Below, piece after piece: positions 46,052 through 53,587 of a DNA stretch of 64,000 nucleotides. Within the stretch, counting starts at the first letter, position 1; each line of letters begins with the position of its first letter. Source of the stretch: Rhodanobacteraceae bacterium. GTDB lineage: Bacteria; Pseudomonadota; Gammaproteobacteria; Xanthomonadales; Ahniellaceae. Below the pieces are notes generated by a model. The model saw only the letters and a program-made list of their open reading frames with translations. It searched no databases and was not told the DNA's origin. The position numbers and the translations under genes were made by a program. The DNA is taken from positions 1-64,000 of the forward strand of contig JADJFT010000002.1 of the NCBI GenBank assembly GCA_016708465.1. Reading direction: 5' to 3'.

Positions 46052-47629
46052 ATGAAGAAAACACAGCTTTACCTGCTTGCTCTCATTCTGGCGGTGCTTG
46101 GTGTTGCCGGGTTCTATTACAAATGGAAGGTGCTGCGTTTCCCGGTGTCGCCGCAGAGTGATAGCGAGGTTTGGGAAGTACAGGCGCGCGTCGAATTCAT
46201 TGCGCGTAGTGGGCCGAACAAAGTCACCTTGCCGATCCCGCACAACCCGCCCGGGTATTCGGTGATCGACGAGAACTTCGTCGCGCGTAACTACGGCATG
46301 AACATCGAGCGCAGCCGTGGAGCGCGCGAAGTGCAGTGGCAGATCCGGCGTGCCAGCGGCACCCAGGCTTTGTACTACCGCGCGACCATTTATCGCGATG
46401 ATCATCCGGCGGCCGAGCCGATTGCGCCGACACCACCGGAACCGAAGGTCTACGAGGAACCTTTCGCGACCGCACGCGCCACCTTGCTCGACCAAGTGCG
46501 CGAGAAATCCGTCGATTCGACCACCTTCGCTTCCGCACTCGTGCGGCAAATCAACGCGCGTCAGCGAAACGAAGAAGTCGCGTTGCTGCTGGGCAAGAAT
46601 GACAAGCCCGAGGATCGCCCACTGCTGGCGATCGACTTGCTCGCTGATCGCCAGATCTCGGCACGATTGATGTACGGGTTTGAACTCAACGACGGCAGCG
46701 TTGAAGCCGAACTGAAACCGTTTCTGCGCATCTGGGATACCGACCTCAAGCAATGGCGGCCAATCAACGCGATTACCGGCGCGGAAGGCCTGCCGGAAAA
46801 CCTGTTCGTCTGGAGTACGGCGCAGAAGCCAGTACTCACGGTCGACGACAATCCGCGTGCGCATATCGCATTTTCGCTTCAGCGCAGCCTCGCCGATGCA
46901 CTCGACACCGCCATGGAAAATCTGCGTAGTCGTGACGAGAACTTCATCGCCTATTCGCTGCTGAACTTGCCGATCGAGACCCAGCAGACCTTCAAGATCC
47001 TGCTGCTGGTGCCGGTCGGCGCCTTCATCATGCTGATCCTGCGCAACCTGGTCGGCATCAAGACCTTCGGCACCTTCATGCCGGTGCTGGTCGCACTCGC
47101 GTTCAACTGGACCGGCCTCGTCGCCGGGCTGATCCTGTTCGCCTTGATCATCAGTCTCGGCCTGCTCGTGCGCTTCTACATGGAGCGGCTGAAATTGCTG
47201 CTGGTACCGCGCCTGACCGCCGTGTTGATCATCGTGGTGCTGCTGATGGCGTTGGTCTCGGTCGTCTCGAACAAGCTCGGTTTCAACGTCGGACTGAGCG
47301 TCGCGTTGTTCCCGATGATCATCCTGACCATGACGATCGAACGCGTCTCGGTGGCGTGGGAAGAGCGCGGCGCGGGTTATGCGATCAAACAGGCGCTGGG
47401 ATCTCTCGCGATCGCGGCGCTCGCCTACATGGCGATGGGCCAGCCGCGCCTGCAACACCTGATCTTCGTTTTCCCGGAGCTGTTGTTGGTTCTGCTCGCC
47501 GTCACCCTGCTGCTCGGTCGTTATTCCGGCTACCGCTTGAGCGAGTTGTTGCGCTTCCGTGCCTTGGCGCGTGACCCCGATCCGATCGCGCCGCCGCCGG
47601 CCAAGCCGGACGCGCCCGCCGGAGCCTGA
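46052..47629 (+). CDS. Inactive transglutaminase-like, multi-TM membrane protein (UUP1 family)
   Basis: About 525 residues from MKKTQLYLLALILAVLGVAG (46052; an earlier ATG at 46034 is possible). An N-terminal signal-anchor helix is followed by a periplasmic beta-sandwich and a transglutaminase-like region (TARATLLDQVREKSVDSTTF, EVALLLGKND), apparently without a Cys-His-Asp triad. Then about seven C-terminal membrane helices (ILLLVPVGAFIMLILRNLVG, FMPVLVALAFNWTGLVAGLI, VLIIVVLLMALVSVVSNKLG). Its stop is one base from the ATP-grasp gene. This pairing recurs in proteobacteria; its function is not settled. Confidence 0.8.
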   Translation: MKKTQLYLLALILAVLGVAGFYYKWKVLRFPVSPQSDSEVWEVQARVEFIARSGPNKVTLPIPHNPPGYSVIDENFVARNYGMNIERSRGAREVQWQIRRASGTQALYYRATIYRDDHPAAEPIAPTPPEPKVYEEPFATARATLLDQVREKSVDSTTFASALVRQINARQRNEEVALLLGKNDKPEDRPLLAIDLLADRQISARLMYGFELNDGSVEAELKPFLRIWDTDLKQWRPINAITGAEGLPENLFVWSTAQKPVLTVDDNPRAHIAFSLQRSLADALDTAMENLRSRDENFIAYSLLNLPIETQQTFKILLLVPVGAFIMLILRNLVGIKTFGTFMPVLVALAFNWTGLVAGLILFALIISLGLLVRFYMERLKLLLVPRLTAVLIIVVLLMALVSVVSNKLGFNVGLSVALFPMIILTMTIERVSVAWEERGAGYAIKQALGSLAIAALAYMAMGQPRLQHLIFVFPELLLVLLAVTLLLGRYSGYRLSELLRFRALARDPDPIAPPPAKPDAPAGA

Positions 47630-47630
47630 C

Positions 47631-48599
47631 ATGGGCCTGTTCAATCCGTTCGAGACTGCACGGCGCCTGCGCAAGATCGGGCTGATGGGCATTGGTCAGC
47701 GCAATGCCGAGTTCGTGCTGACCTACAACCAGCGCCGCTTCTATCCGCGCGTCGACGACAAGTTGATCACCAAGAAGATGGCGCTGAAGGCCGGGCTGCC
47801 AGTACCGGCGCTGTATGCCGTCGTACGCGAAGAGCACGAGATCGAGGAAGTGCACGAGAAGATCAAGGATCGCGAGTCCTTCGTCGTCAAGCCGGCACAC
47901 GGTTCAGGTGGCGACGGCATCCTCGTGATCAGCAGCCGGCGTGGCGACAAATATCGCCGCTCGAACGGTTCGTTCATGACCCGTGACGAGTTCAACCACC
48001 ACTTGTCCAACATGCTTTCGGGGCTGTTTTCGCTCGGCGGGCAACCCGATCATGTGCTGATCGAATACTGCGTGCAGTTCGATCCGGTGTTCGAACACGT
48101 CAGCTACAAAGGTGTGCCGGACGTTCGCATCATCAGTTTCCTTGGTTATCCGGTGATGGCGATGATTCGCTTGCCGACGCGCCTGTCGGACGGCAAGGCG
48201 AACCTGCATCAAGGCGCGATTGGCGTCGGCATCGATATCCCCACCGGCATCACTCGGCGCGGTGTCTGGAACTCGGAGATCGTCGGTGAACACCCAGATA
48301 CCGAGCACACCATTGTCGGGCTGCAAATCCCGCGCTGGGATGAGTTGCTGATGATCGGTGCCAAGGCGTATGAGTTGTGCGAACTCGGCTACGTCGGCGT
48401 CGATGTCGTGCTCGACAAGGATCTCGGTCCGCTGGTGCTGGAATTGAACGCGCGTCCGGGTCTCGCTATCCAGATCGCCAATGGCAACGGCGCTCTACAT
48501 CGACTACGCAAGGTGCAAGAATTGGAGCGCCTTGGCCAGTTGTCCAAGGATCCCGCCGAGCGCGTGGCGTTCGCAAAAGCACATTTCCCAACCACCTGA
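47631..48599 (+). CDS. RimK-like ATP-grasp glutamate-ligase-type protein
   Basis: 322 residues. ATP-grasp landmarks are KKMALKAGLPVPALYAVVRE (N-terminal cap), FVVKPAHGSGGDGILVIS (nucleotide loop with catalytic Lys), VLIEYCVQFDPVFEHVS and VLELNARPGLAIQIANGNG (Mg-binding Glu and Asn). Members annotated as alpha-L-glutamate ligase-like attach an amino acid to a carboxylate acceptor, and the partner is the membrane protein one base upstream. The retropepsin-like protease that accompanies this pair in some genomes is not in this window. Substrate unknown. Confidence 0.85.
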   Translation: MGLFNPFETARRLRKIGLMGIGQRNAEFVLTYNQRRFYPRVDDKLITKKMALKAGLPVPALYAVVREEHEIEEVHEKIKDRESFVVKPAHGSGGDGILVISSRRGDKYRRSNGSFMTRDEFNHHLSNMLSGLFSLGGQPDHVLIEYCVQFDPVFEHVSYKGVPDVRIISFLGYPVMAMIRLPTRLSDGKANLHQGAIGVGIDIPTGITRRGVWNSEIVGEHPDTEHTIVGLQIPRWDELLMIGAKAYELCELGYVGVDVVLDKDLGPLVLELNARPGLAIQIANGNGALHRLRKVQELERLGQLSKDPAERVAFAKAHFPTT

Positions 48600-48775
48600 T
48601 GAGAGCCATGGCTTTCGGCACATTCGTAGCGGATGCGCGCAAGCGACCTTCACCGTGTAGCCGGCTTCGTAACATTCAAACAACGGTGCTTGTGACACCG
48701 TCATGCCAACGGCTACGCTCTGCGACCTTTTTTGCTGGCACGATGCCAGTCCAGTTTCTCTTCGAGGGGTGAACC

Positions 48776-50110
48776 ATGAAACGTCTGGCCTTCCCGATTG
48801 CCATTGCCCTGCTCGCAGGCTCCGCGCTGGTTGCTATTCCTTTCACCGCGACATTGGCGCAAACCGAAAGCGGTGGCGTAGACCAGCGCAAAGCCAATAC
48901 CCGCGCAGTGCGCAACGCCGAAAAGAACAAGACCAAACAAGCCACCGAAAATCCGTTTCCAAACGCCACGCGCAAGGAACCCGAGGCCAAGGCATCGAGC
49001 AAGCTCGCCAAGAAGATCGACAAAGCGGTGAAGGCTTTGTATGACGAGAAGTACGATGACGCAGAAAAAGTGTTCAATGAACTGCTAGCCGATGCCAAGG
49101 CGAACGATTACGAGAAGGCAATGGCGTATCAGGGCCTGGCGAATATCGCCAACGACCGAGACGATGACGTCAACAAGGTCCTGGAATACACGCGCAAATC
49201 ACTTGATCTCGACGCGCTCCCGAATGTCACCCATTTCGGCGCATTGCTGCAGTACGCCAACCTCAGCATGAGCGAGGAAAAGTACGCCGAAGCCGTTACC
49301 GCGATCGACCAGTGGCTGAAGTTGACCGGTACCGAAAAGGATCTCGCCTATGCGATCCGCGGACAGTCGCTGTATCGCATGGAAAAACTGGACGAAGCCG
49401 CAGCCTCGATTCGCAAGGCGATCGCTTTGTCCAAGACGCCAAATGAAGGCTGGTACCAGTTGCTGATGGCCTGCTACTACGAGCAGGAAAAATTCCCCGA
49501 AGCCGTGGCCGAGGGCGAGGCGGCACTGAAAGTGCTGCCCGGCAGCAAGGTGATCACGCGCTTGCTTGGCAATGTCTACATCCAGGCCGAACAACCCGAC
49601 AAAGCAGTGGCCCTGCTGTCAGCGGCCTATCAAAACGGCATGATGACCAGCGAATCCGAAGTCAAACAGCTCTACCAGTTGTATAACTTCGGCGACCGCC
49701 CGCTCGAGGCGATCAAGGTCATCGAAGAAGGCATGGCCAAGGGTGTATTGCCGCGCAATCAGGATCACCTGCGTGCGATGGGTGACGCCTATCGGATGGC
49801 CGACAAGCCCATCGAAGCTGCGCAGGCCTTTGGCGAAGCGGCTCAGTTCGCTACCGACGGCGAAATGAAGTTCTTGCAGGCCTACACCTTGTACGAGGCG
49901 GAGAAGAATGCGGAAGCGCGCACTGCCGTGCAGGAAGCACTGAAGAAAACCCCGTTCAAAAGTGAAGGTCAGGCCTGGATTCTGCTCGGTGGCTGTGAGC
50001 TGATTCTTGGCAACAAGCCCGGTGCCATCCTGGCCTACCAGAAGGCGACCGGTTTCGAAGCGACGCGTGCGAGCGCCGAAAGCTGGTTAAAGAACGTATC
50101 GAAAATGTGA
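48776..50110 (+). CDS. Periplasmic TPR protein associated with the TonB operon
   Basis: 444 residues. Signal peptide MKRLAFPIAIALLAGSALVA...ATLAQ, a charged linker (residues about 30-75), then tandem tetratricopeptide repeats: YDEKYDDAEKVFNELLADAK, KYAEAVTAIDQWLKLTGTEK, LDEAAASIRKAIALSKTPNE, KFPEAVAEGEAALKVLPGSK and others. Located just before tonB-exbB-exbD-exbD, like the TtpA-type TPR proteins of comparable TonB2-like operons, where they aid energy transfer or assembly. That role is inferred. RBS GAGGGG is seven bases upstream. Intact. Confidence 0.8.
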   Translation: MKRLAFPIAIALLAGSALVAIPFTATLAQTESGGVDQRKANTRAVRNAEKNKTKQATENPFPNATRKEPEAKASSKLAKKIDKAVKALYDEKYDDAEKVFNELLADAKANDYEKAMAYQGLANIANDRDDDVNKVLEYTRKSLDLDALPNVTHFGALLQYANLSMSEEKYAEAVTAIDQWLKLTGTEKDLAYAIRGQSLYRMEKLDEAAASIRKAIALSKTPNEGWYQLLMACYYEQEKFPEAVAEGEAALKVLPGSKVITRLLGNVYIQAEQPDKAVALLSAAYQNGMMTSESEVKQLYQLYNFGDRPLEAIKVIEEGMAKGVLPRNQDHLRAMGDAYRMADKPIEAAQAFGEAAQFATDGEMKFLQAYTLYEAEKNAEARTAVQEALKKTPFKSEGQAWILLGGCELILGNKPGAILAYQKATGFEATRASAESWLKNVSKM

Positions 50111-50165
50111 TGCAGTTGTGAATCGCCAACCCCTTGGGGCGACGCGGTTCGTTAGGCAGCTGTAA

Positions 50166-50223
50166 CGTGCAGGGAAAATCCTGCACGGAGGCTGGAATGA
50201 AGACAACATGCCGTGGTTATAAT
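50166..50223 (+). promoter_or_regulatory. Leader hairpin and promoter before tonB
   Basis: CGTGCAGG-GAAAAT-CCTGCACG (50166-50187) forms an 8-bp hairpin, possibly ending the TPR transcript. It is followed by a good -10 hexamer TATAAT at 50218-50223, inside the small inverted repeat CCGTGGTTATAATCACGG. The -35 is weak (TGGAAT, 50193-50198, 19-base spacing). This supports an internal promoter for tonB. Confidence 0.4.
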
Positions 50224-50293
50224 CACGGCCCCCTTGCCCGGACCCGTCCGGCGATCGGGCCGTAACCACGGCCTCCGCAGAACCGAGACCCCC

Positions 50294-50956
50294 ATGTCGA
50301 GTATTGATAACGACACCGAAACAGGATTCAGCTGGCGCCGCGTCGCCGGGCAATCGTTCGCGATCGCTCTGCATGCAGGCGCCTTCATGTTTCTGATTGC
50401 GCCGGTGATGCCACCGGATGCGATCGAAGATGAAGTCAATCAGGTGATTGACGTCACTTTCATTGAGCCACCGCCGCCACCGCCGCCGCCGCCGCCACCG
50501 CCACCGGAACCGCCGAAGGAAATCAAGAAGATCGTCGAGAACAAGCCGCAGCCGGTGGCGCCGCCGCCGCCGCCGGTGGACGACCGACCGGTCTTCGACG
50601 AACCCAACGAGATGGCCGAAGAAGCCGAACCGCCTGCGCCGCCTGCGCCGCCTGCGCCAGTGTTGCCGGATAACATCGGCGCTTCGGAAGATCCGAGCTA
50701 CCGCAAGATGCGTCCGCCACGCTATCCGCCGGTCGCACAACGGCGCCGCCTCGAAGGTGAGGTGGTACTGGTCGTCACGGTCGGAATCGACGGTTCGCCG
50801 CTGAAAGTCGAAATCCACAAGTCGAGCCGCCATCGCGAACTCGATCAGGAAGCGATGAAAGCGGTCCGTCTGTGGAAGTTCAACCCCGAGAAACGCGACG
50901 GTCGCCCGGTCGAAGGCCGCGTCCTCGTTCCCATCAAGTTCACGCTCAACTCCTAA
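50294..50956 (+). CDS. tonB: TonB energy transducer
   Basis: 220 residues from MSSIDNDTETGFSWRRVAGQ. An N-terminal membrane helix (SFAIALHAGAFMFLIAPVMP) carries the His typical of the TonB SHLS region. A periplasmic linker contains an uninterrupted run of 13 Pro after IEP, then KKIVENKPQPVAPPPPPVDD and a second PPAPPAPPAP stretch. The C-terminal TonB fold is RYPPVAQRRRLEGEVVLVVT with LDQEAMKAVRLWKFNPEKRD. It couples proton motive force to outer-membrane receptors. First of a four-gene operon with exbB, exbD1 and exbD2. Confidence 0.93.
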   Translation: MSSIDNDTETGFSWRRVAGQSFAIALHAGAFMFLIAPVMPPDAIEDEVNQVIDVTFIEPPPPPPPPPPPPPEPPKEIKKIVENKPQPVAPPPPPVDDRPVFDEPNEMAEEAEPPAPPAPPAPVLPDNIGASEDPSYRKMRPPRYPPVAQRRRLEGEVVLVVTVGIDGSPLKVEIHKSSRHRELDQEAMKAVRLWKFNPEKRDGRPVEGRVLVPIKFTLNS

Positions 50957-50966
50957 GGGTATTGCC

Positions 50967-51878
50967 ATGCAACAAGACCAGACCACCCAGCCTGCCGATG
51001 CCGCGGCTGTTCCTGCCGATGCCACGACAGCTGCTGTGAGCATGCCCGAGACCCCTGCCGATATTTCGGCCGATGCGGTCATGGCGGGCGACACTTCCAA
51101 TGCTGCTGCACTCCAGCAGATGGGCTTTGACCATCTGATGTCCAATTTCGACTGGGTCGGCTGGGTCGTTTTCGTGACCCTGATCATCATGTCGATCGTC
51201 AGTTGGATTTACACGATCATGAACATGCTCCGTAACATGTCGATCACCGGCAAGATGGAGAAGGTCATCCGCACCTTCTGGGAAACACCTTCGGCCGCCG
51301 ATGCTGTGCGTTTCATGGAAGAGCAGCCGAAGGGCGAGCCGTTCTCGAAGATCGCGCTCGACTGCGCTTCGGCCGCTGCGCATCATCAACGCCATGAAGG
51401 CTCGCGTCTGGTCGAAGCTCTGAATCGTTCCGAGTTCATCGATCGCGCCCTGCGTCAGGCCGTGGCTCGTGAAAGCTCGAAGCTGGAAAACGGCCTCACT
51501 TGGCTCGCCACCACCGGATCGTCGGCACCATTCGTTGGCCTGCTCGGTACGGTGTGGGGCATTTACCACGCGCTGATCGCGATCGGTGCCTCCGGTTCTG
51601 CCGACATCACTGTCGTCGCAGGTCCAGTGGGTGAAGCGCTGATCATGACCGCGCTCGGTCTGTTCGTCGCCATCCCGGCCGTGCTCGCATACAACTTCTT
51701 CTCGCGCAGCAACCGCAAGATCTTGGCTCGCTTCGACGAGTACGCACATGACCTGCATGACTTCTTCGCCACCGGTTCACGCGTCGAAGGCGCGGCACCG
51801 AAGGCTGCAAGAAGTAATCGCAGTCGCATAGGGAGCCCGCGATGGGAATGTCATCAGGTGGTAACGACGGCGGCGTGA
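50967..51878 (+). CDS. exbB: Biopolymer transport protein ExbB (MotA/TolQ/ExbB family), C-terminus probably shifted
   Basis: 303 residues as read. An N-terminal Ala/Pro/Thr-rich segment, then three helices: FDWVGWVVFVTLIIMSIVSW, FVGLLGTVWGIYHALIAIGA with the conserved GTVxGI turn, and GEALIMTALGLFVAIPAVLA with the EAL-TA-GL-AIP signature. After RVEGAAPKAA the frame reads RSNRSR... into the exbD start. One added A in GCAAGAAG would give Lys-Lys-stop at 51815-51817, the likelier end. Pairs with ExbD to form the TonB proton motor. Confidence 0.9.
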   Translation: MQQDQTTQPADAAAVPADATTAAVSMPETPADISADAVMAGDTSNAAALQQMGFDHLMSNFDWVGWVVFVTLIIMSIVSWIYTIMNMLRNMSITGKMEKVIRTFWETPSAADAVRFMEEQPKGEPFSKIALDCASAAAHHQRHEGSRLVEALNRSEFIDRALRQAVARESSKLENGLTWLATTGSSAPFVGLLGTVWGIYHALIAIGASGSADITVVAGPVGEALIMTALGLFVAIPAVLAYNFFSRSNRKILARFDEYAHDLHDFFATGSRVEGAAPKAARSNRSRIGSPRWECHQVVTTAA

Positions 51879-52255
51879 TGGCGGAAATCAACGTCACGCC
51901 ACTCGTCGACGTGATGTTGGTGCTGCTGATCATTTTCATGATCACGACGCCGATGATGAGCCACAAGGTCAAGGTCGATCTTCCGACCAAGACGGTTACG
52001 GTGGAAGAAAAAGAAAAAGCGGTGCCCTTGACGTTGGCAATCGATGACGCCGGTCAGATGTATCTTGAGGACGCGCTGATCGATCAGCGCGCTCTTGAGG
52101 ATCGTTTGCGCCGCGAGGCCATGAAGACGCCGCAGCCGATGATTGAACTGCGCGCCGACCGGACCACGCAATACAAACAGATCGCAGAAGCGATGGCTAC
52201 GGTCAAGAATGCCGGTATCCGCAAGCTCGGTTTCATCACCGAGCCGACCAAGTAA
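51842..52255 (+). CDS. exbD: Biopolymer transport protein ExbD (first copy)
   Basis: 137 residues. N-terminal MAEINVTPLVDVMLVLLIIF holds the single membrane helix with the essential membrane Asp (PLVDVMLVL). The periplasmic domain follows (TVTVEEKEKAVPLTLAIDDA; PMIELRADRTTQYKQIAEAM). Forms the stator-rotor complex with ExbB. The second exbD copy follows 15 bases later. Confidence 0.93.
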   Translation: MGMSSGGNDGGVMAEINVTPLVDVMLVLLIIFMITTPMMSHKVKVDLPTKTVTVEEKEKAVPLTLAIDDAGQMYLEDALIDQRALEDRLRREAMKTPQPMIELRADRTTQYKQIAEAMATVKNAGIRKLGFITEPTK

Positions 52256-52270
52256 CCGCAGGAGCGCGCA

Positions 52271-52678
52271 ATGGCTTTTTCAAGTAACAAGTCCGGCGGG
52301 CCGATGGCAGAAATCAACGTCACGCCGCTCGTCGACGTGATGTTGGTGCTGTTGATCATTTTCATGATCACGGCGCCGGCGGTGACCAACCGCATCCTGA
52401 TTGACGTGCCGCAGAAGTCGACACAGCCGCCGCCGAAAGATCCACCACCGCCGATTGATTTAGGTATCCGCGCCAGTGGCCAACTGTTCTGGAACGGTCA
52501 GCCGATCTCGATGGAGATTCTGAAGCTGCAGATCGAATTCGAATCCAAGAAGAATCCACAGCCGGTGCTGCAGATTCAGGCGGATGACCAGACGCAGTAT
52601 CAGGTGCTCGCGGATGTGATGGGTACCGCCAAGAACGTCGGTTACAAGAAGATCGGTTTCGCCTCACCCGAAAGTTGA
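52271..52678 (+). CDS. exbD: Biopolymer transport protein ExbD (second copy)
   Basis: 135 residues. The same MAEINVTPLVDVMLVLLIIF helix with membrane Asp, but a different periplasmic domain (RILIDVPQKSTQPPPKDPPP; QIEFESKKNPQPVLQIQADD). Two non-identical ExbD genes after exbB are typical of Xanthomonas-type TonB loci. In Xanthomonas, ExbD2 is dispensable for iron uptake but affects other exchange processes; here that division is inference. Operon ends at the terminator 26 bases on. Confidence 0.92.
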   Translation: MAFSSNKSGGPMAEINVTPLVDVMLVLLIIFMITAPAVTNRILIDVPQKSTQPPPKDPPPPIDLGIRASGQLFWNGQPISMEILKLQIEFESKKNPQPVLQIQADDQTQYQVLADVMGTAKNVGYKKIGFASPES

Positions 52679-52704
52679 GCGGTACCGTTTCATCGAGAAC
52701 AGAG

Positions 52705-52729
52705 GCCGGACGAGAGTCCGGCTTTTTTT
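52705..52729 (+). terminator. Rho-independent terminator of the TonB operon
   Basis: GCCGGAC-GAGA-GTCCGGC followed by seven T: a textbook intrinsic terminator 26 bases after exbD2, and 15 bases before the convergent pdxJ stop. Confidence 0.9.
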
Positions 52730-52744
52730 ATGCGCGTTGCGAAA

Positions 52745-53491
52745 TCAGTGTGCGTTGCACAGGGCGCAATAGCGTTGCACGGTGGTCGTCAGTCCGGCAT
52801 ACAGTGCGTCGTTGATCAAGGCGTGGCCGATTGAAACTTCGGCGATGGGTGCGGCACTGTCGAGCAAGAGCGCGAGGTTGTCTTGGTCGAGATCGTGCCC
52901 GGCGTTCACGGCGAGCCCCGCCGCACGCGCATCGGCAGCCGTTCGCACACACGCTGCGAGTTCGCTGTCATATCGTCCATTCGCAAACGCGTGTGCATAC
53001 GGCCCGGTAAAAATCTCGATACGGTCGGCGCCGAGCGCGCGCAGTTCCGCACCCCAGGTCGTACCGGCATCTACAAACAGGCTGACGCGGGCCCCGGTGC
53101 GCCGCAGCCGCGCAATCACTGGCCGCAGCCGCTCGCGGTCGCGGCTGATGTCGAAGCCGTGGTCGGAAGTAATCTGAGCATCGCCGTCGGGAACCAGCGT
53201 GACCTGAGTCGGGCGCACCGCCTCGACCAGTTCAATGAATCCCGGATAGCCGAGCGCATTCGGTCCGGCAAACGGATTGCCTTCGACATTGAATTCGACG
53301 TTGAGCATGCGCGCCAAGACGTGCACGTCGTCTGGGTGAATGTGGCGAAGATCCGGCCGTGGATGCACGGTGATGCCATCGGCGCCGGCCGCGATCGCGA
53401 CCCGGGCAGCGGCCGCAATATCCGGCAGCGTCCCGCCACGCGAGTTACGCAACACGGCAATCTTGTTCAGATTCACGCTCAAGAAGGTCAT
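52745..53491 (-). CDS. pdxJ: Pyridoxine 5'-phosphate synthase PdxJ
   Basis: 248 residues from MTFLSVNLNKIAVLRNSRGG. TIM-barrel enzyme condensing 1-deoxy-xylulose 5-phosphate with 3-amino-2-oxopropyl phosphate in vitamin B6 synthesis. Conserved segments are GADGITVHPRPDLRHI (catalytic His and Arg), FNVEGNP, VTLVPDGDAQITSDHGFD, RVSLFVDAG, EIFTGPYA, LAVNAGHDLDQDNL and EVSIGHALI. Convergent with the TonB operon. Complete. Confidence 0.95.
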   Translation of the reverse strand: MTFLSVNLNKIAVLRNSRGGTLPDIAAAARVAIAAGADGITVHPRPDLRHIHPDDVHVLARMLNVEFNVEGNPFAGPNALGYPGFIELVEAVRPTQVTLVPDGDAQITSDHGFDISRDRERLRPVIARLRRTGARVSLFVDAGTTWGAELRALGADRIEIFTGPYAHAFANGRYDSELAACVRTAADARAAGLAVNAGHDLDQDNLALLLDSAAPIAEVSIGHALINDALYAGLTTTVQRYCALCNAH

Positions 53492-53587
53492 GGCGAGAGT
53501 TTGCCATAGCATGCTGTGCGGACGCGGCGTATGGTCAACAATTCTGAATCGCTGTGCCAGCCAAGCGCGCTGTGGTGAAATAACGCC

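Noticed and set aside
45974..47692. Open reading frame of 572 codons antisense to the transglutaminase-like gene
   Set aside because: Composition is Gln/His/Arg/Asp-rich in the way expected for the complement of a GC-rich coding strand, with no ribosome-binding site or family match. The plus-strand gene is clearly real.
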